A stretch of DNA of 64,000 nucleotides from Buttiauxella agrestis ATCC 33320 (GCA_024169445.1 JALKFA010000001.1:434001-498000), one strand, 5' to 3'. Positions 35,703 through 47,899 are shown, counted from the stretch's first letter. Numbers and translations are program-made. Notes: a model not told the origin generated them from the letters alone.

Positions 35703-36106
35703 TAATCCTCCTTGCTGTCATCCGTATCATTTACACGGCGCTCATCATCATTTCTGATGACGTTTGAAACCAGATTCGACATGCGCATCCCTTCAACCAA
35801 CGAGTTATCGTAGAAGAAAGTCAGTTCCGGCACGATACGCAGGCGCATTGCTTTACCCAGCAAAGAACGAATATAACCAGAAGCATCCTGTAAAACCTTG
35901 ATGCCTTCTTTCACTGCTTGTTCGTCTTTGTCGTTCAGGAAAGTAACAAATACTTTGGCATAAGCCAGATCGCGTGACACTTCGACACCAGAAACGGTGG
36001 TCATCATGCCCAGACGCGGGTCTTTAATTTCGCGCTGCAGGATGATTGCGATTTCTTTCTGCAATTCCTGGGAAACACGCTGCGGGCGACCAAATTCTTT
36101 CGCCAT
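35702..36106 (-). CDS. rbfA: 30S ribosome-binding factor RbfA
   Basis: RbfA is a KH-fold late 30S maturation factor needed for 16S rRNA 5'-end processing and cold adaptation. The 134-residue chain starts [20 protein letters not shown] and keeps the [14 protein letters not shown]-like strand and the [12 protein letters not shown] tail helix. The ATG at 36106 follows GGAGAATTT; six upstream in-frame codons are not conserved. It overlaps truB by one base and follows infB. Confidence 0.96.
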   Translation of the reverse strand: MAKEFGRPQRVSQELQKEIAIILQREIKDPRLGMMTTVSGVEVSRDLAYAKVFVTFLNDKDEQAVKEGIKVLQDASGYIRSLLGKAMRLRIVPELTFFYDNSLVEGMRMSNLVSNVIRNDDERRVNDTDDSKED

Positions 36107-36176
36107 AATAAATTCTCCATACAAATCGGGGGGCGCTCGGCCCCCCTAAAGATATTAGCTATTTGCTCGGCTGATA

Positions 36177-38861
36177 TCAGGCGATGGTACGTTGGATTTC
36201 GATGATTTCGAAGACTTCGATCACATCACCAACACGCACATCGTTGTAGTTCTTCACGCCGATACCACATTCCATACCGTTACGAACTTCGTTAGCGTCA
36301 TCTTTGAAGCGGCGCAGGGATTCCAGCTCACCTTCATAGATAACAACGTTGTCGCGCAGTACACGGATTGGGTTGTGACGTTTGACCACACCTTCGGTAA
36401 CCATACAACCTGCGATTGCGCCAAATTTAGGTGATTTGAACACATCGCGAACTTCGGCCAGGCCGAGGATCTGTTGTTTCAGTTCCGGAGACAGCATGCC
36501 GCTCATTGCCGCTTTAACTTCGTCAATCAGATGATAGATGACGGAGTAGTAACGCAGATCCAGGCTTTCTGATTCAATCACGCGGCGCGCAGATGCATCG
36601 GCACGGACGTTGAAGCCAACCAGAATAGCGTTAGAAGCTGCTGCAAGCGTTGCGTCAGTCTCAGTGATACCGCCCACACCAGAACCGATGATTTTAACTT
36701 TAACTTCATCAGTAGACAGTTTCAGCAAGGAATCACTGATTGCTTCAACAGAACCCTGAACGTCTGCTTTCAGCACAACGTTCACTTCGGACACTTCGCC
36801 TTCGGTCATGTTGGCGAACATGTTTTCCAGTTTAGATTTCTGCTGGCGAGCCAGTTTAACTTCGCGGAATTTACCCTGACGATACAGAGCAACTTCACGA
36901 GCTTTTTTCTCGTCACGAACAACTGTTACTTCATCACCCGCTGCCGGCACACCGGACAGACCAAGGATTTCAACAGGAATAGACGGACCAGCTTCAGTAA
37001 CTTCACGACCCATTTCGTCACGCATTGCACGAACACGGCCATATTCGAAGCCACAAAGAACGATATCGCCTTTGTTCAGAGAACCTTCACGAACCAGAAC
37101 CGTTGCTACCGGACCACGACCTTTATCCAGGAAGGATTCGATAACTACACCGCTCGCCATACCGTCACGCATTGCTTTCAGTTCGAGGACTTCAGCTTGC
37201 AGCAGGATTGCGTCCAGCAGTTCGTCAATACCTGTACCTGCTTTAGCAGACACGTGGATGAACTGGCTTTCGCCGCCCCACTCTTCTGGCATGATGCCGT
37301 ACTGAGACAGTTCCTGCTTAACGCGGTCTGGATCGGCTTCTGGCTTATCGATTTTGTTCACCGCAACCACTACCGGCACCTGCGCCGCTTTCGCGTGCTG
37401 GATAGCTTCGATAGTTTGTGGCATTACGCCATCGTCTGCGGCAACGACCAGAACAACGATATCCGTCGCCTGAGCACCACGAGCACGCATAGAAGTAAAC
37501 GCTGCGTGGCCCGGGGTATCCAGGAAGGTAACCATACCGTTGTCAGTTTCAACGTGGTATGCACCGATGTGCTGGGTAATACCACCCGCTTCGCCAGACG
37601 CTACTTTAGTAGAGCGAATGTAGTCGAGCAGTGAAGTTTTACCGTGGTCAACGTGACCCATGATGGTAACAACCGGCGCACGAGACTCAGCAACTGCGTC
37701 AGTGTCACGGTCGCTCATCAGCGCTTCTTCCAGCTCGTTTTCACGACGCAGGATAACTTTGTGGCCCATCTCTTCGGCAACCAGCTGTGCGGTTTCCTGG
37801 TCGATGACCTGGTTAATGGTTGCCATAGCACCCAGTTTCATCATTGCTTTGATGACCTGAGAGCCTTTAACAGCCATTTTGTTAGCCAGTTCTGCAACAG
37901 TAACGGTTTCGCCGATTACGACGTCACGGTTAACTGCTTGTGCAGGCTTGTTGAAGCCTTGCTGCAGTGAACTTGGTTTACGCTTGCCTTTACCACCACG
38001 AACTGCAGCACGTGCTTCTTCACGGTCAGCTTTAGACTCGCCGTGTTTGCCGCCTTTCTTCTGGCGTGGTGCTTTAGTTGTCGCAGTACGAGCACGAGTA
38101 CGGCCAGCTTCAACTTCGCGGTCGTTTTCGTCTTCAGCCTGGCGAGCGTGTTGAGAAGTGGTTACATGGTAATCAGATTTGTCGTCTTCCACTTTCTCTT
38201 CTTCCGTCCAAACACCTGCGTTAGCTTCAGCCATTTTACGGGCCTCTTCAGCTACACGGCGGGCGTCTTCTTCTAATTTGCGACGGGCTTCTTCTTCAGC
38301 AGCACGCTTCAGATCTGCAGCTTCTGCTTCGCGACGGGCTTTATCTGCCTGGGCGCTTTTTGTCATATCGTCTTGTTGATTGCTCACTTTGTCTTTTTCC
38401 GCAGCTTCACGTTTCGCTTTATCAGCGGCTTCACGCTTAGCTTTATCTTCAGCTTCACGTTTAGCTTTTTCTTGCGCCTGACGATTGGCAGCATCCTGCG
38501 CCTCACGTTGGGCTTGCTCTTCCGCTTCACGCTGCGCCTGTTCTTCCGCGGCAAGACGTTCTGTCTCTTGCGGATCACGTTTCACAAAGGTGCGCTTCTT
38601 GCGGACTTCGATTTGTACCGATTTACTTTTCCCACCGGTACCTGGAATGTTTAAAGTACTGCGCGTTTTGCGCTGTAATGTCAACTTATCTGGCGCAGAA
38701 CCATGTTCACGGTTCAGGTGCGCCAGTAATGTTTGTTTTTCCTGGGCCGAGACAGAGTCATCAGCAGCCTTAGGGATCCCTGCATCAGCAAATTGCTGTA
38801 CCAGGCGGTCCACGGAGGTCTGAATCTCTGCGGCCAGCGCTTTTACGGTTACATCTGTCAT
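36177..38861 (-). CDS. infB: Translation initiation factor IF-2
   Basis: IF2 is the GTPase that brings fMet-tRNA to the 30S subunit and promotes subunit joining. The 894-residue chain has an N-terminal IF2N fold, a long charged Ala/Glu/Lys/Arg coiled region (about 100–215), a second IF2N-like region (about 320–370), the G domain (GHVDHGKTS about 402, DTPGH, NKID) and domains II–IV with the fMet-binding C-terminus. In-frame GTG (38387) and ATG (38366) codons at KVSNQQDDM match the internal starts that yield shorter IF2 forms in E. coli. It lies in the rimP-nusA-infB operon. Confidence 0.98.
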   Translation of the reverse strand: MTDVTVKALAAEIQTSVDRLVQQFADAGIPKAADDSVSAQEKQTLLAHLNREHGSAPDKLTLQRKTRSTLNIPGTGGKSKSVQIEVRKKRTFVKRDPQETERLAAEEQAQREAEEQAQREAQDAANRQAQEKAKREAEDKAKREAADKAKREAAEKDKVSNQQDDMTKSAQADKARREAEAADLKRAAEEEARRKLEEDARRVAEEARKMAEANAGVWTEEEKVEDDKSDYHVTTSQHARQAEDENDREVEAGRTRARTATTKAPRQKKGGKHGESKADREEARAAVRGGKGKRKPSSLQQGFNKPAQAVNRDVVIGETVTVAELANKMAVKGSQVIKAMMKLGAMATINQVIDQETAQLVAEEMGHKVILRRENELEEALMSDRDTDAVAESRAPVVTIMGHVDHGKTSLLDYIRSTKVASGEAGGITQHIGAYHVETDNGMVTFLDTPGHAAFTSMRARGAQATDIVVLVVAADDGVMPQTIEAIQHAKAAQVPVVVAVNKIDKPEADPDRVKQELSQYGIMPEEWGGESQFIHVSAKAGTGIDELLDAILLQAEVLELKAMRDGMASGVVIESFLDKGRGPVATVLVREGSLNKGDIVLCGFEYGRVRAMRDEMGREVTEAGPSIPVEILGLSGVPAAGDEVTVVRDEKKAREVALYRQGKFREVKLARQQKSKLENMFANMTEGEVSEVNVVLKADVQGSVEAISDSLLKLSTDEVKVKIIGSGVGGITETDATLAAASNAILVGFNVRADASARRVIESESLDLRYYSVIYHLIDEVKAAMSGMLSPELKQQILGLAEVRDVFKSPKFGAIAGCMVTEGVVKRHNPIRVLRDNVVIYEGELESLRRFKDDANEVRNGMECGIGVKNYNDVRVGDVIEVFEIIEIQRTIA

Positions 38862-38885
38862 GCTGTTCCTTCCTGCTACAGTTTA

Positions 38886-40373
38886 TTACGCTTCGCCGCC
38901 AAACCAGCAGATATTGCGAGCAGCCATAATCAACTCACCGGCCTTCTCGTTGGTTAAACCTTCAATATCTGACAGATCGTCGACACCTTGCTCAGCCAGG
39001 TCTTCAAGCGAGCTCACACCGCGCGAAGCGAGTTTAAATGCCAGGTTGCGATCCATACCTTCGAGGTTCAGCAGATCCTCTTGAGGTTTGTTATCGCCCA
39101 GGCTTTCTTCCTGCGCCAATGCCAGTGTGGTGAGGGCGTTTTTGGCGCGATCACGTAATGCTTCCACTGTATCTTCATCAAGGCCATCAATTTCCAACAG
39201 CTCTTTCATCGGCACGTAGGCCAACTCTTCGAGAGTGGAGAAACCTTCTTCTACCAATACAGTGGCAAAGTCCTCGTCGATCTCGAGGTATTTGGTAAAG
39301 GTATCAATGGCAGCATGTGCTTCAGCCTGATGCTTGGCTTGCAGGTCATCAACAGTCATTACGTTGAGTTCCCAGCCGCTCAGCTGTGCAGCCAGACGAA
39401 CGTTTTGTCCGTTACGACCGATTGCTTGTGCCAGATTGCCTGCCTCTACCGCGATATCCATTGTATGTTTGTCTTCATCAACAACAATGGAAGCCACGTC
39501 AGCCGGAGCCATAGCATTGATAACGAATTGTGCTGGGTTATCGTCCCACAGCACGATATCAATACGCTCACCGCCCAGTTCAGTAGAAACTGCCTGAACA
39601 CGCGCACCGCGCATGCCGACACAAGCACCTACTGGGTCAATACGCTTGTCGTTGGTTTTCACAGCGATTTTCGCACGAGAACCAGGATCACGAGCAGCGG
39701 CTTTGATTTCAATAACTTCTTCGCCAATTTCCGGCACTTCAATGCGGAACAGTTCGATCAGCATTTCAGGCTTGGAACGGCTAACAAACAGTTGAGCACC
39801 GCGAGCTTCCGGACGCACAGCATAAAGCACACCGCGGATACGGTCACCTGGGCGGAAGTTTTCACGCGGCAACATATCTTCGCGAAGAATAACTGCTTCA
39901 GCGTTGCTGCCGAGATCAAGAGAGATGTTCTCGCGATTAACTTTCTTCACGACACCAGTGATGATTTCACCTTCGTGTTCGCGGAACTGATCAACTACCA
40001 TTGCGCGCTCAGCTTCACGTACTTTCTGTACGATAACCTGTTTTGCGGTCTGAGTAGTGATACGGTCGAAAGTCACAGATTCGATCTGGTCTTCAACGTA
40101 TCCGCCAACATTCAGCTCTGGATCTTCGAATTGAGCTGCATCAAGGGTAATTTCACGCGTAGGTTGGGTCACTTCTTCAACAATAACCCAGCGGCGGAAA
40201 GTATCGAAGTCACCACTTTTACGATCGATGCTGACACGCACATCAATCTCTTGTTCGTATTTTTTCTTGGTCGCTGTTGCAAGTGCACTTTCCAGCGCTT
40301 CGAAAATCTTCTCGCGCGGCAGTGATTTTTCATTGGAAACTGCTTCTACAACAGCCAAAATTTCTTTGTTCAT
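38886..40373 (-). CDS. nusA: Transcription termination/antitermination factor NusA
   Basis: NusA binds RNA polymerase and modulates pausing, intrinsic termination and lambda-N/rrn antitermination. The 495-residue chain has the N-terminal polymerase-binding domain ([28 protein letters not shown]), an S1 domain (about 135–200; [21 protein letters not shown]), KH1/KH2 (about 230–345; [27 protein letters not shown]) and two acidic AR repeats ending with [19 protein letters not shown]. The length matches E. coli. It sits between rimP and infB. Confidence 0.98.
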   Translation of the reverse strand: MNKEILAVVEAVSNEKSLPREKIFEALESALATATKKKYEQEIDVRVSIDRKSGDFDTFRRWVIVEEVTQPTREITLDAAQFEDPELNVGGYVEDQIESVTFDRITTQTAKQVIVQKVREAERAMVVDQFREHEGEIITGVVKKVNRENISLDLGSNAEAVILREDMLPRENFRPGDRIRGVLYAVRPEARGAQLFVSRSKPEMLIELFRIEVPEIGEEVIEIKAAARDPGSRAKIAVKTNDKRIDPVGACVGMRGARVQAVSTELGGERIDIVLWDDNPAQFVINAMAPADVASIVVDEDKHTMDIAVEAGNLAQAIGRNGQNVRLAAQLSGWELNVMTVDDLQAKHQAEAHAAIDTFTKYLEIDEDFATVLVEEGFSTLEELAYVPMKELLEIDGLDEDTVEALRDRAKNALTTLALAQEESLGDNKPQEDLLNLEGMDRNLAFKLASRGVSSLEDLAEQGVDDLSDIEGLTNEKAGELIMAARNICWFGGEA

Positions 40374-40400
40374 CCTGGGTTTTCACCTCAATCCAAACTA

Positions 40401-40853
40401 TTAAAAGTGGGGTACCAGGTTCGCTTTCTGGATGTTGCTCAGCGCGAACACTTCATCTTTACCTTCCACCGTGACCGTGATCATCTCACCTTCTACGGCT
40501 TTAATTATACCCTGCCATTTACGACGGTTTTGCACAGCCATTCGCAACACAATGCTCACTTCTTCGCCGGTAAAGCGAACGTAATGCTCTGCGGTGAACA
40601 TTGGGCGATCAAGGCCTGGTGAGGAAACTTCCAGGTTGTAAGCTACAGTGATAGGGTCTTCGACATCCAGAACTGCACTTACCTGGTGACTGACATCAGC
40701 ACAATCATCAACATTGATGCCAGCTTCACTATCAATATAGATGCGCAGCGTAGATTGGCGACCTCGAACGAATTCGATACCGACTAATTCATAGCCCAGC
40801 GCCTCGACCGGTGCTGAAATCATCTCTGTTAATTTTTGCTCTAATGTGGACAA
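40401..40853 (-). CDS. rimP: Ribosome maturation factor RimP
   Basis: RimP (YhbC) binds early to the 30S subunit and assists maturation of its head/central region. The 150-residue chain has the N-terminal alpha/beta domain ([27 protein letters not shown], then [15 protein letters not shown]) and a C-terminal Sm-like barrel ([27 protein letters not shown]). A TTG start at 40853 is chosen because it gives the exact E. coli N-terminus and length, with GGGGGTGGGC upstream. It is the first protein gene of the nusA operon, downstream of tRNA-fMet. Confidence 0.95.
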   Translation of the reverse strand: MSTLEQKLTEMISAPVEALGYELVGIEFVRGRQSTLRIYIDSEAGINVDDCADVSHQVSAVLDVEDPITVAYNLEVSSPGLDRPMFTAEHYVRFTGEEVSIVLRMAVQNRRKWQGIIKAVEGEMITVTVEGKDEVFALSNIQKANLVPHF

Positions 40854-40870
40854 GCCCACCCCCGAGAAAT

Positions 40871-40934
40871 AAAAAAAGGGCATATAGCCCAGTTATTCTG
40901 AAGTCAGATAACAAAAAACCCCGATAAATCGAGG
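40871..40934 (-). terminator. Terminators between tRNA-fMet and rimP
   Basis: On the minus strand CCTCGAT/ATCGGGG (40934–40919, one U·G) is followed by TTTTTT. A second small hairpin GGGC/GCCC (40890–40878) with seven T residues comes just before rimP. The double arrangement matches the partial terminators between metY and the nusA operon in E. coli. Confidence 0.75.
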
Positions 40935-41063
40935 CTTTATATAACTGAACCCTGTACACCGCAATTGCGGCCCGGACACCATCCAGGAGAATTTTTTTCT
41001 AAATTCTTCGCGAGGCACCAACTGGTGTTCACAGTATATTTGAAAAAGAACTCTCAGGGAAAG

Positions 41064-41140
<77 letters not shown>

Positions 41141-41200
41141 TCCGAAAACGTGGCAAATATTACGCCGATATTGCATAAAATGCAAGAAATGCAGATATTT

Positions 41201-41287
41201 TGGTACCGAGGACGGGACTTGAACCCGTAAGCCCAATCGGGCACTACCACCTCAAGGTAGCGTGTCTACCAATTCCACCACCTCGGC
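41201..41287 (-). tRNA. leuU: tRNA-Leu (GAG), CCA encoded
   Basis: This 87-nt class II tRNA has a long variable arm (TGCCCGATTGGGCT), the anticodon GAG in the CTTGAGG loop, acceptor GCCGAGG/CCTCGGT and an encoded CCA. Its position between secG and tRNA-fMet is that of leuU in E. coli. Confidence 0.98.
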
Positions 41288-41335
41288 ACTTTGAACACGG
41301 TAATCACTTCTTACCGTATTGAAGCTTACTACTTA

Positions 41336-41665
41336 TTACTGCGGGATATCGCTGCTCGGCTTGGTAGGTGCCGCTGGCTGTGACTCAGTTTTTGTAGGCT
41401 GAGTTAAATTATCCCACACACTTCCTTTATCGGTTTTGTTGGTATTGAGGTTACCCAGTACCAGGCTGATAATAAAGAACAGCGTTGCTAACACAGCGGT
41501 CATGCGGGTCATGAAGTTACCAGAACCGTTAGAACCAAACAGCGTAGCGGAAGCGCCTGCTCCGAAGGAGGCTCCCATATCAGCGCCTTTACCTTGTTGC
41601 AGCATGATAAGACCTACAAGGCCCAGGGCTACAATAAGGAAAACAACTAAAAGAGCTTCGTACAT
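41336..41665 (-). CDS. secG: Preprotein translocase subunit SecG
   Basis: SecG is the small inner-membrane subunit of the SecYEG channel that aids SecA-driven protein export. The 109-residue chain has two membrane helices ([22 protein letters not shown] and a second at about 55–75) joined by a Gly-rich cytoplasmic loop ([19 protein letters not shown]), with a hydrophilic tail. The ATG at 41665 matches the E. coli start and has an AGGAA upstream; twelve further in-frame codons are not conserved. tRNA-Leu follows it. Confidence 0.97.
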   Translation of the reverse strand: MYEALLVVFLIVALGLVGLIMLQQGKGADMGASFGAGASATLFGSNGSGNFMTRMTAVLATLFFIISLVLGNLNTNKTDKGSVWDNLTQPTKTESQPAAPTKPSSDIPQ

Positions 41666-41853
41666 AATCAACCTGTTCCTTGCGGGATTACCGCATACCA
41701 AAGCTTCAAACCAGTCAAGCGGATACGTTTAAGTTTACCCACTGAAGCGGGTGAGAATACTAACCAAAGCCTTCGAACTGCGCAAGGACAATTTATTCAC
41801 ATTTCGCTGACTGCGGAAAAAAACAGCAACACACCGATTTTCGCCTGGAAAAC

Positions 41854-41871
41854 AGGCGGCAAATGCCGCCT
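41854..41871 (-). terminator. Terminator after glmM
   Basis: AGGCGGCA and TGCCGCCT pair with a 2-nt loop, followed on the minus strand by TGTTTTCC. It lies 25 nt after the glmM stop. Confidence 0.78.
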
Positions 41872-41896
41872 TTTCACACAACAACCAAGAGTGACT

Positions 41897-43234
41897 TTAA
41901 ACTGCTTTTACAGCATCAGCGATACGGTTGGCATATTCAATGACCAACGCTTCATCTTCGCCTTCAACCATTACGCGGATTAATGGTTCTGTGCCAGATT
42001 TACGCAGTAACACGCGGCCACGATTGCCGAGCGCCTCTTCAACTTCAGCAGTCACTTTTTTCACTGAATCGTGTTCAAGTGGATCACCGCTGCCTGCAGT
42101 AAAGCGTACATTTACCAAAATTTGCGGGAATAATTTCATTCCGCTGCACAAGTCATGCAAGCTCATATGGTTACGCACCATTGCAGTGAGTACTTGCAAA
42201 CCTGCCACGATACCGTCGCCAGTGGTGGTTTTATCCAGAAGAATCACGTGACCTGAGTTTTCAGCGCCAATTCTCCAGCCTTTTTCCTGAAGCTTTTCCA
42301 GCACATAGCGGTCGCCCACTTTTGCACGCGCAAACGGAATACCGAGCTGTTTCAATGCCAGCTCCAGCCCCATATTGCTCATCAGTGTACCAACTGCACC
42401 ACCGCGCAACTGGCCCTGACGGAGTCCTTCACGAGCGATGATGTAGAGGATCTGGTCGCCATCAACTTTGTGGCCCAGATTGTCCACCATGATGACACGG
42501 TCGCCATCACCATCCAGTGCAATGCCAATGTCAGCTTTCTCAGCCAGCACGCGCTCTTGCAGCATGCGCACGTCAGTAGCACCACATTTTTCGTTGATAT
42601 TGACGCCGTTTGGCTCACAACCCACGGTAATGACCGTTGCACCCAGTTCACGCAGCACATTTGGTGCAATGTGGTAAGTCGCACCATTAGCACAATCGAC
42701 AACAATCTTAAGGCTGCTGAGGCTTAATTCATTAGGGAATGTGCCTTTACAGAATTCGATATAGCGACCCGCGGCATCAACGATACGGCTGGCTTTGCCC
42801 AGTTCTGCAGAATCAACACACGTGATCTCTTTTTCCATTTCCGCTTCAATGGCTTCTTCAACTTCATCTGGCAGTTTTGTGCCGTCGATTGAGAAGAATT
42901 TAATCCCGTTATCATAGAACGGGTTATGCGATGCAGAGATAACAATCCCGGCTTCTGCACGGAATGCACGGGTCAGATAAGCAACGGCAGGCGTTGGCAT
43001 CGGGCCAGTGAATGAAGCAGACAAACCCGCCGCAGCCAGGCCCGCTTCGAGAGCAGATTCCAGCATGTAACCAGAAATACGGGTGTCTTTGCCGATAATA
43101 ATTTTACGCGAACCATGACGCGCCAAGACTTTCCCTGCTGCCCAGCCGAGTTTCAGCACAAAGTCAGGAGTAATTGGGGAATCGCCTACACGACCGCGAA
43201 TGCCATCTGTGCCAAAATATTTACGGTTACTCAT
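41897..43234 (-). CDS. glmM: Phosphoglucosamine mutase
   Basis: GlmM interconverts glucosamine-6-phosphate and glucosamine-1-phosphate on the way to UDP-GlcNAc for peptidoglycan and LPS. The 445-residue chain has the four-domain phosphohexomutase fold: the phosphoserine loop ISASHNP (Ser102), the metal loop DGDGDR (about 241–246), the sugar loop and the phosphate-binding C-terminal [15 protein letters not shown]. Its start overlaps the folP end by 8 nt, so the pair is coupled as in E. coli. Confidence 0.98.
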   Translation of the reverse strand: MSNRKYFGTDGIRGRVGDSPITPDFVLKLGWAAGKVLARHGSRKIIIGKDTRISGYMLESALEAGLAAAGLSASFTGPMPTPAVAYLTRAFRAEAGIVISASHNPFYDNGIKFFSIDGTKLPDEVEEAIEAEMEKEITCVDSAELGKASRIVDAAGRYIEFCKGTFPNELSLSSLKIVVDCANGATYHIAPNVLRELGATVITVGCEPNGVNINEKCGATDVRMLQERVLAEKADIGIALDGDGDRVIMVDNLGHKVDGDQILYIIAREGLRQGQLRGGAVGTLMSNMGLELALKQLGIPFARAKVGDRYVLEKLQEKGWRIGAENSGHVILLDKTTTGDGIVAGLQVLTAMVRNHMSLHDLCSGMKLFPQILVNVRFTAGSGDPLEHDSVKKVTAEVEEALGNRGRVLLRKSGTEPLIRVMVEGEDEALVIEYANRIADAVKAV

Positions 43235-44075
43235 AGCGTTTTTTTTCCTTCGCTGAAAGTGTGGCTTCCACCACGCGCATCGCTTCGACTGTCTCTTTCA
43301 CATCGTGAACTCGAATGATATTAGCCCCCTGCATTGCAGCTATCACTGCACAAGCAAGACTGCCACTCAGGCGTTGATCCGGCCCGACATTCAGCAGTTG
43401 GCCAACCATTGATTTACGCGACATCCCCACCAAAAGTGGTAAACCAAAGTGATGGAATTCGGAGAGTCGGGCTAAAAGTTGGTAATTATGGGTCAGATTT
43501 TTACCGAAACCGAAGCCTGGGTCGAGTAACAATTTTTCTTTTGCGATACCAGCCGCTTCGCAGCGGGCAATTTGCTCGATAAAGAAGCGGTTCACATCAG
43601 CAAAGACGTCGTCATAATGAGGTGCCTGCTGCATATTTTTTGGTTCACCTTGCATATGCATCAGGCAAACTGGCAAACCAGTTTCCGCAGCAGCTTCAAG
43701 AGCACCAGGCTCCTGTAATGAGCGAATGTCATTGATGATATGTGCGCCGACTCGCGCCGATTCGCGAATGACTTCAGGCTTAGAGGTATCAACTGAAATC
43801 CAGATTTCAAAGCGTTGTGCAATGGCCTCCACAACAGGGATCACTCGCGACAGCTCCTCATCAACACTAACGTCAGCTGCACCTGGGCGAGTCGATTCAC
43901 CACCGATGTCAATAATCGTCGCACCAGCGTTAATCATCGCGTTAGCGTGTTTTACGGCTTCAACTAATGAATTGTGCTGACCACCATCGGAAAACGAGTC
44001 TGGTGTGACATTTAAGATCCCCATAACATGAGGATGTGAGAGATCGAGCGTAGTGCCCTGTGCGGTGAGTTTCAT
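43227..44075 (-). CDS. folP: Dihydropteroate synthase
   Basis: FolP joins p-aminobenzoate to dihydropterin pyrophosphate in folate synthesis and is the sulfonamide target. The 282-residue TIM barrel carries the signatures [13 protein letters not shown] (about 20–32) and GGESTRPGA (about 59–67), with DPGFGFGK and RVHDVKE further on. The ATG at 44075 matches the E. coli start. It lies between ftsH and glmM and overlaps glmM. Confidence 0.97.
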   Translation of the reverse strand: MKLTAQGTTLDLSHPHVMGILNVTPDSFSDGGQHNSLVEAVKHANAMINAGATIIDIGGESTRPGAADVSVDEELSRVIPVVEAIAQRFEIWISVDTSKPEVIRESARVGAHIINDIRSLQEPGALEAAAETGLPVCLMHMQGEPKNMQQAPHYDDVFADVNRFFIEQIARCEAAGIAKEKLLLDPGFGFGKNLTHNYQLLARLSEFHHFGLPLLVGMSRKSMVGQLLNVGPDQRLSGSLACAVIAAMQGANIIRVHDVKETVEAMRVVEATLSAKEKKRYE

Positions 44076-44114
44076 CAAAATTCCCTGCATCGACTTTGGT
44101 TAAGACAAAAACAA

Positions 44115-44139
44115 AAACCCCGGGACAAGCCCAGGGTTT
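44115..44139 (-). terminator. Terminator between ftsH and folP
   Basis: On the minus strand AAACCCTGGG and CCCGGGGTTT pair around CTTGT (one T·G) and are followed by TTGTTTTTG. It lies 36 nt after the ftsH stop; folP continues on the same strand, so readthrough or a further promoter is needed. Confidence 0.85.
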
Positions 44140-44174
44140 TATAGATTACTGCAGTAACATCCGACAGAGACGAC

Positions 44175-46121
44175 TTATTTATCGCCCAACTGCTCTGACA
44201 TAGTATTACCAGGATTCGGCGTACGCGGTTCGTCGACCGGACGCGGTGCACTTGGAGTACCGTTATTATCAGAATTGTTGTTGCCGTTGTTTGAATCTTC
44301 CCAACCTGCTGGCGGACGCACATCGCGGCGATTCATCAGGTCATCAATCTGTGGCGCATCGATGGTTTCATACTTCATCAGTGCGTCTTTCATGGTGTGC
44401 AGAATATCCATATTTTCATTCAGCAGCTGGCGAGCACGAGCGTAGTTACGCTCAATCAACAGCTTAACTTCCTGATCGATGATACGCGCAGTTTCATCGG
44501 ACATATGTTTCGCTTTCGCGACTGAACGACCCAGGAACACTTCACCTTCCTCTTCCGCATACAGCAACGGACCGAGTTTCTCAGAGAAGCCCCATTGGGT
44601 AACCATGTTACGAGCGATGGATGTTGCTACTTTGATGTCGTTAGACGCACCAGTAGAAACATGCTCAGCACCGTAAATAATCTCTTCAGCAAGACGACCA
44701 CCGTACAGCGTAGAAATCTGGCTTTCCAGTTTCTGACGGCTGGCACTGATTGCATCACCTTCTGGCAGGAAGAACGTTACACCCAGCGCACGACCACGCG
44801 GGATAATCGTTACTTTATGCACTGGATCATGCTCTGGTACCAGGCGGCCAATAATCGCGTGGCCTGCTTCATGGTATGCAGTTGATTCTTTTTGCGCTTC
44901 CGTCATCACCATAGAGCGGCGTTCCGCACCCATCATGATTTTGTCTTTCGCTTTTTCGAATTCAACCATCGAAACCACACGCTTGTTGCCACGGGCAGCA
45001 AACAAGGCAGCTTCGTTGACCAGGTTTGCAAGGTCAGCACCGGAGAAGCCTGGAGTACCACGTGCAATAATTGCTGGATCGACGTCTGGAGCCAGTGGCA
45101 CCCTGCGGCTATGCACTTTCAGGATTTGCTCACGGCCACGTACATCTGGCAGACCAACAACAACCTGGCGGTCAAAACGGCCTGGACGCAGCAACGCTGG
45201 GTCAAGTACGTCTGGACGGTTAGTTGCAGCGATAACGATGATACCTTCGTTACCTTCGAAACCATCCATTTCAACCAGCATCTGGTTCAGTGTCTGTTCA
45301 CGCTCATCGTGACCACCACCAAGACCCGCGCCACGCTGACGGCCTACGGCGTCAATTTCATCGATGAAGATGATGCATGGTGCCGCTTTCTTAGCTTGTT
45401 CAAACATGTCACGAACACGGGATGCACCCACGCCCACGAACATTTCAACAAAGTCAGAACCGGAAATAGTAAAGAATGGTACTTTCGCTTCGCCCGCAAT
45501 GGCTTTCGCCAGCAAGGTTTTACCGGTACCCGGAGGGCCAACCATCAGCACGCCTTTCGGGATTTTACCGCCCAGTTTCTGGAAACGGCTTGGCTCACGA
45601 AGGTACTCAACCAGCTCAGCAACCTCTTCTTTTGCTTCGTCACAACCTGCAACGTCAGCAAAAGTGGTCTTAATTTGGTCTTCTGTGAGCATACGCGCCT
45701 TGCTCTTACCGAACGACATGGCACCTTTGCCACCGCCGCCCTGCATTTGACGCATAAAGAAGATCCAGACCCCAATTAGTAAAAGCATTGGGAACCAGGA
45801 TATGAAAATAGAAGCCAGCAAGCTTGGCTCTTCAGGCGGTTCGCCTACTACTTTCACATTTTTGGTCAGCAGGTTATCAAGCAGTTTAGGATCGTTAACG
45901 GGGATGTAAGTCGTGTATCGGTTACTATCTTTCTTGGTAACGTTGATTTCACGTCCGTTGATACGCGCTTCGCGTACCTGGTCCTGATTTACTTCAGACA
46001 GGAAAGTGGAGTAATCCACCCTACGGCCATTTGACTCGCTGGGCCCAAAGCTCTGGAACACAGACATCAGCACAACCGCGATGACCAGCCAGAGTATTAG
46101 GTTTTTCGCCATGTCACTCAA
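44175..46121 (-). CDS. ftsH: ATP-dependent zinc metalloprotease FtsH
   Basis: FtsH is the hexameric inner-membrane AAA+ protease that degrades LpxC, sigma-32 and misassembled membrane proteins. The chain has two N-terminal membrane helices around a periplasmic domain. The AAA module carries Walker A GPPGTGKT, Walker B IIFIDEID and [24 protein letters not shown]. The zinc protease motif HEAGH is near residue 417. A TTG at 46121 has GAGG 8 nt upstream and gives 648 residues (MSDMAKN); the ATG at 46112 would give the 645-residue form. rlmE precedes it in the operon. Confidence 0.98.
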   Translation of the reverse strand: MSDMAKNLILWLVIAVVLMSVFQSFGPSESNGRRVDYSTFLSEVNQDQVREARINGREINVTKKDSNRYTTYIPVNDPKLLDNLLTKNVKVVGEPPEEPSLLASIFISWFPMLLLIGVWIFFMRQMQGGGGKGAMSFGKSKARMLTEDQIKTTFADVAGCDEAKEEVAELVEYLREPSRFQKLGGKIPKGVLMVGPPGTGKTLLAKAIAGEAKVPFFTISGSDFVEMFVGVGASRVRDMFEQAKKAAPCIIFIDEIDAVGRQRGAGLGGGHDEREQTLNQMLVEMDGFEGNEGIIVIAATNRPDVLDPALLRPGRFDRQVVVGLPDVRGREQILKVHSRRVPLAPDVDPAIIARGTPGFSGADLANLVNEAALFAARGNKRVVSMVEFEKAKDKIMMGAERRSMVMTEAQKESTAYHEAGHAIIGRLVPEHDPVHKVTIIPRGRALGVTFFLPEGDAISASRQKLESQISTLYGGRLAEEIIYGAEHVSTGASNDIKVATSIARNMVTQWGFSEKLGPLLYAEEEGEVFLGRSVAKAKHMSDETARIIDQEVKLLIERNYARARQLLNENMDILHTMKDALMKYETIDAPQIDDLMNRRDVRPPAGWEDSNNGNNNSDNNGTPSAPRPVDEPRTPNPGNTMSEQLGDK

Positions 46122-46168
46122 GGGATTAACCTCATATTACAACTGTGTTAACAAACAGCGTCAGGGTA

Positions 46169-46798
46169 CTATAGTTTTCGCCCAGTCGCTACAATGTACA
46201 CTTCACGTGAGCGGGCACGAGAAGAGTCCGGTTTACGAACTTTAACTGTCGTAAACAGGGAGCGAATTTCTCGCAGGTATTCATCGAAACCTTCGCCCTG
46301 AAACACTTTCACTAAAAAACTACCGCCCGGTGCCAGAACGTCACGACACATTTCCAGTGCCAGTTCTACTAAATACATAGCCCGAGGAATATCAACTGCC
46401 GGTGTCCCGCTCATATTTGGAGCCATATCTGACATGACAACCTGAACTTTACTGCCACCAACACGATCCAACAGAGCTTTCACGACTAGTTCATCACGAA
46501 AGTCACCCTGAAGGAAATCAACACCAACGATAGGATCCATTGGTAAAAGATCGCAAGCAATGATTCGCCCCTGATTCCCGATCTGAGTCACGACATATTG
46601 TGACCAGCCTCCGGGAGCAGCACCAAGATCGACAATTGTCATTCCTGGCTTAAAAAGTTTGTCACTTTGCTGTATTTCATCAAGTTTAAACCAGGCACGG
46701 GAACGTAACCCTTTTTTATGCGCCTGAATTACATATTTATCGCTAAAGTGTTCCTGCAGCCAGCGACCAGAGCTGGCAGAACGCTTTTTACCTGTCAT
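46169..46798 (-). CDS. rlmE: 23S rRNA 2'-O-ribose U2552 methyltransferase
   Basis: RlmE (FtsJ/RrmJ) methylates the 2'-OH of U2552 in the 23S A-loop, a late 50S assembly step induced by heat. The 209-residue Rossmann methyltransferase has the SAM motif [13 protein letters not shown] (about 59–71) and the K-D-K(-E) catalytic set in [16 protein letters not shown] and SFLVKVFQG. The ATG at 46798 gives the E. coli N-terminus [10 protein letters not shown]. It is divergent from yhbY and upstream of ftsH. Confidence 0.97.
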   Translation of the reverse strand: MTGKKRSASSGRWLQEHFSDKYVIQAHKKGLRSRAWFKLDEIQQSDKLFKPGMTIVDLGAAPGGWSQYVVTQIGNQGRIIACDLLPMDPIVGVDFLQGDFRDELVVKALLDRVGGSKVQVVMSDMAPNMSGTPAVDIPRAMYLVELALEMCRDVLAPGGSFLVKVFQGEGFDEYLREIRSLFTTVKVRKPDSSRARSREVYIVATGRKL

Positions 46799-46923
46799 CT
46801 CATTTTCCAACTTTGTTCATCGTGAGTAGCAGGCTGTAGAGTTATCAGCACAGCCGATTGGCGATACGAGGGATATGGCGGTAGAATGAACCGTTTTCAA
46901 TCCCAACGTAAGCAAAAAATACG

Positions 46924-47217
46924 ATGAATCTGAGTACTAAACAAAAACAGCACCTGAAAGGTCTTGCACATCCGCTCAAGCCTGTAGTCATGCTTGGCAA
47001 TAACGGTTTGACCGAAGGGGTACTGGCCGAGATTGAACAAGCGATCGAACATCATGAGTTAATCAAGGTGAAAATCGCAACTGAAGATCGCGAAACTAAA
47101 ACCTTGATCGTCGATGCCATCGTGCGTGAAACCGGCGCCTGTAATGTACAGGTTATCGGTAAAACGCTGGTGCTCTATCGCCCGTCTAAAGAGCGCAAGA
47201 TTTCTCTGCCAAAATAA
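46924..47217 (+). CDS. yhbY: CRM-domain ribosome assembly protein YhbY
   Basis: This 97-residue protein is a single CRM RNA-binding domain with a KH-like fold. The conserved loop is GNNGLTEGVLAEIEQAIEHHELIKVKI, corresponding to the GxxG-type RNA contact. E. coli YhbY associates with pre-50S particles. The ATG at 46924 has TACG/ATAC before it with only a weak SD. It is divergent from rlmE and convergent with greA, sharing a bidirectional terminator. Confidence 0.95.
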   Translation: MNLSTKQKQHLKGLAHPLKPVVMLGNNGLTEGVLAEIEQAIEHHELIKVKIATEDRETKTLIVDAIVRETGACNVQVIGKTLVLYRPSKERKISLPK

Positions 47218-47255
47218 GCAGAGAGTGTGCAAAATGCCACGCTCTGTTAGTTGAT

Positions 47256-47278
47256 AAAAGGCCGCGATGCGGCCTTTT
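47256..47278. terminator. Terminator between yhbY and greA
   Basis: AAAAGGCCGC (47256–47265) pairs with GCGGCCTTTT (47269–47278) with a 3-nt loop. T-runs on both strands would serve both convergent genes. Confidence 0.93.
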
Positions 47279-47323
47279 TCCTTTCTTTACAATACGCCAC
47301 GTCATAAAAAAGCGTAGCAGATA

Positions 47324-47800
47324 TTATAAATATTCCACTTTTACAATTTCGAACTCTACATCACCACCCGGCGTGCGGATAACAACGACATCATCCTGCT
47401 CTTTACCGACAAGGCCACGAGCAATCGGCGAGTTCACAGAAATAAGATTCTGTTTAAAATCAGCTTCATCGTCACCAACAATGCGATAAGTCTGCTCTTC
47501 TTCGTTATCCAGATTCAAAACTGTCACGCTCGCGCCAAAAATGACACGACCGTTATTAGGCATTTTGGAGATGTCGATAACCTGAGCATTCGACAGCTTA
47601 GCTTCGATATCCTGGATACGACCTTCACAAAAACCCTGTTGCTCACGCGCGGCATGGTATTCAGCGTTTTCTTTTAAATCGCCGTGTTCGCGGGCATCTG
47701 CAATCGCGGCAATAATTTGTGGGCGACGTACGGACTTCAGGAAATCCAGCTCTTCACGTAATCTTTCTGCGCCACGTAGGGTCATCGGAATAGGTTGCAT
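47324..47800 (-). CDS. greA: Transcription elongation factor GreA
   Basis: GreA enters the RNA polymerase secondary channel and stimulates cleavage of backtracked transcripts. The 158-residue chain has the N-terminal antiparallel coiled coil with the acidic tip [19 protein letters not shown] (Asp41/Glu44 equivalents) and a C-terminal FKBP-like domain ending [11 protein letters not shown]. Length and ends match E. coli. A terminator in its leader (47900–47936) suggests GraL-type attenuation. Confidence 0.97.
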   Translation of the reverse strand: MQPIPMTLRGAERLREELDFLKSVRRPQIIAAIADAREHGDLKENAEYHAAREQQGFCEGRIQDIEAKLSNAQVIDISKMPNNGRVIFGASVTVLNLDNEEEQTYRIVGDDEADFKQNLISVNSPIARGLVGKEQDDVVVIRTPGGDVEFEIVKVEYL

Positions 47801-47899
47801 TGTTATACCTCTTCAAAACTTTCCTGTTCAGAACTGCCCTGCGGCACCTCTGAATCCAGAGCCTGGTTTGCATAAGTAAGGCAAACCCCTGGCACTAAG

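Noticed and set aside
44892-45779. Long plus-strand open frame opposite ftsH (similar ones opposite infB, pnp, nusA and rplU-rpmA)
   Set aside because: These are shadows caused by strong codon bias of highly expressed minus-strand genes; no start signals or family resemblance.
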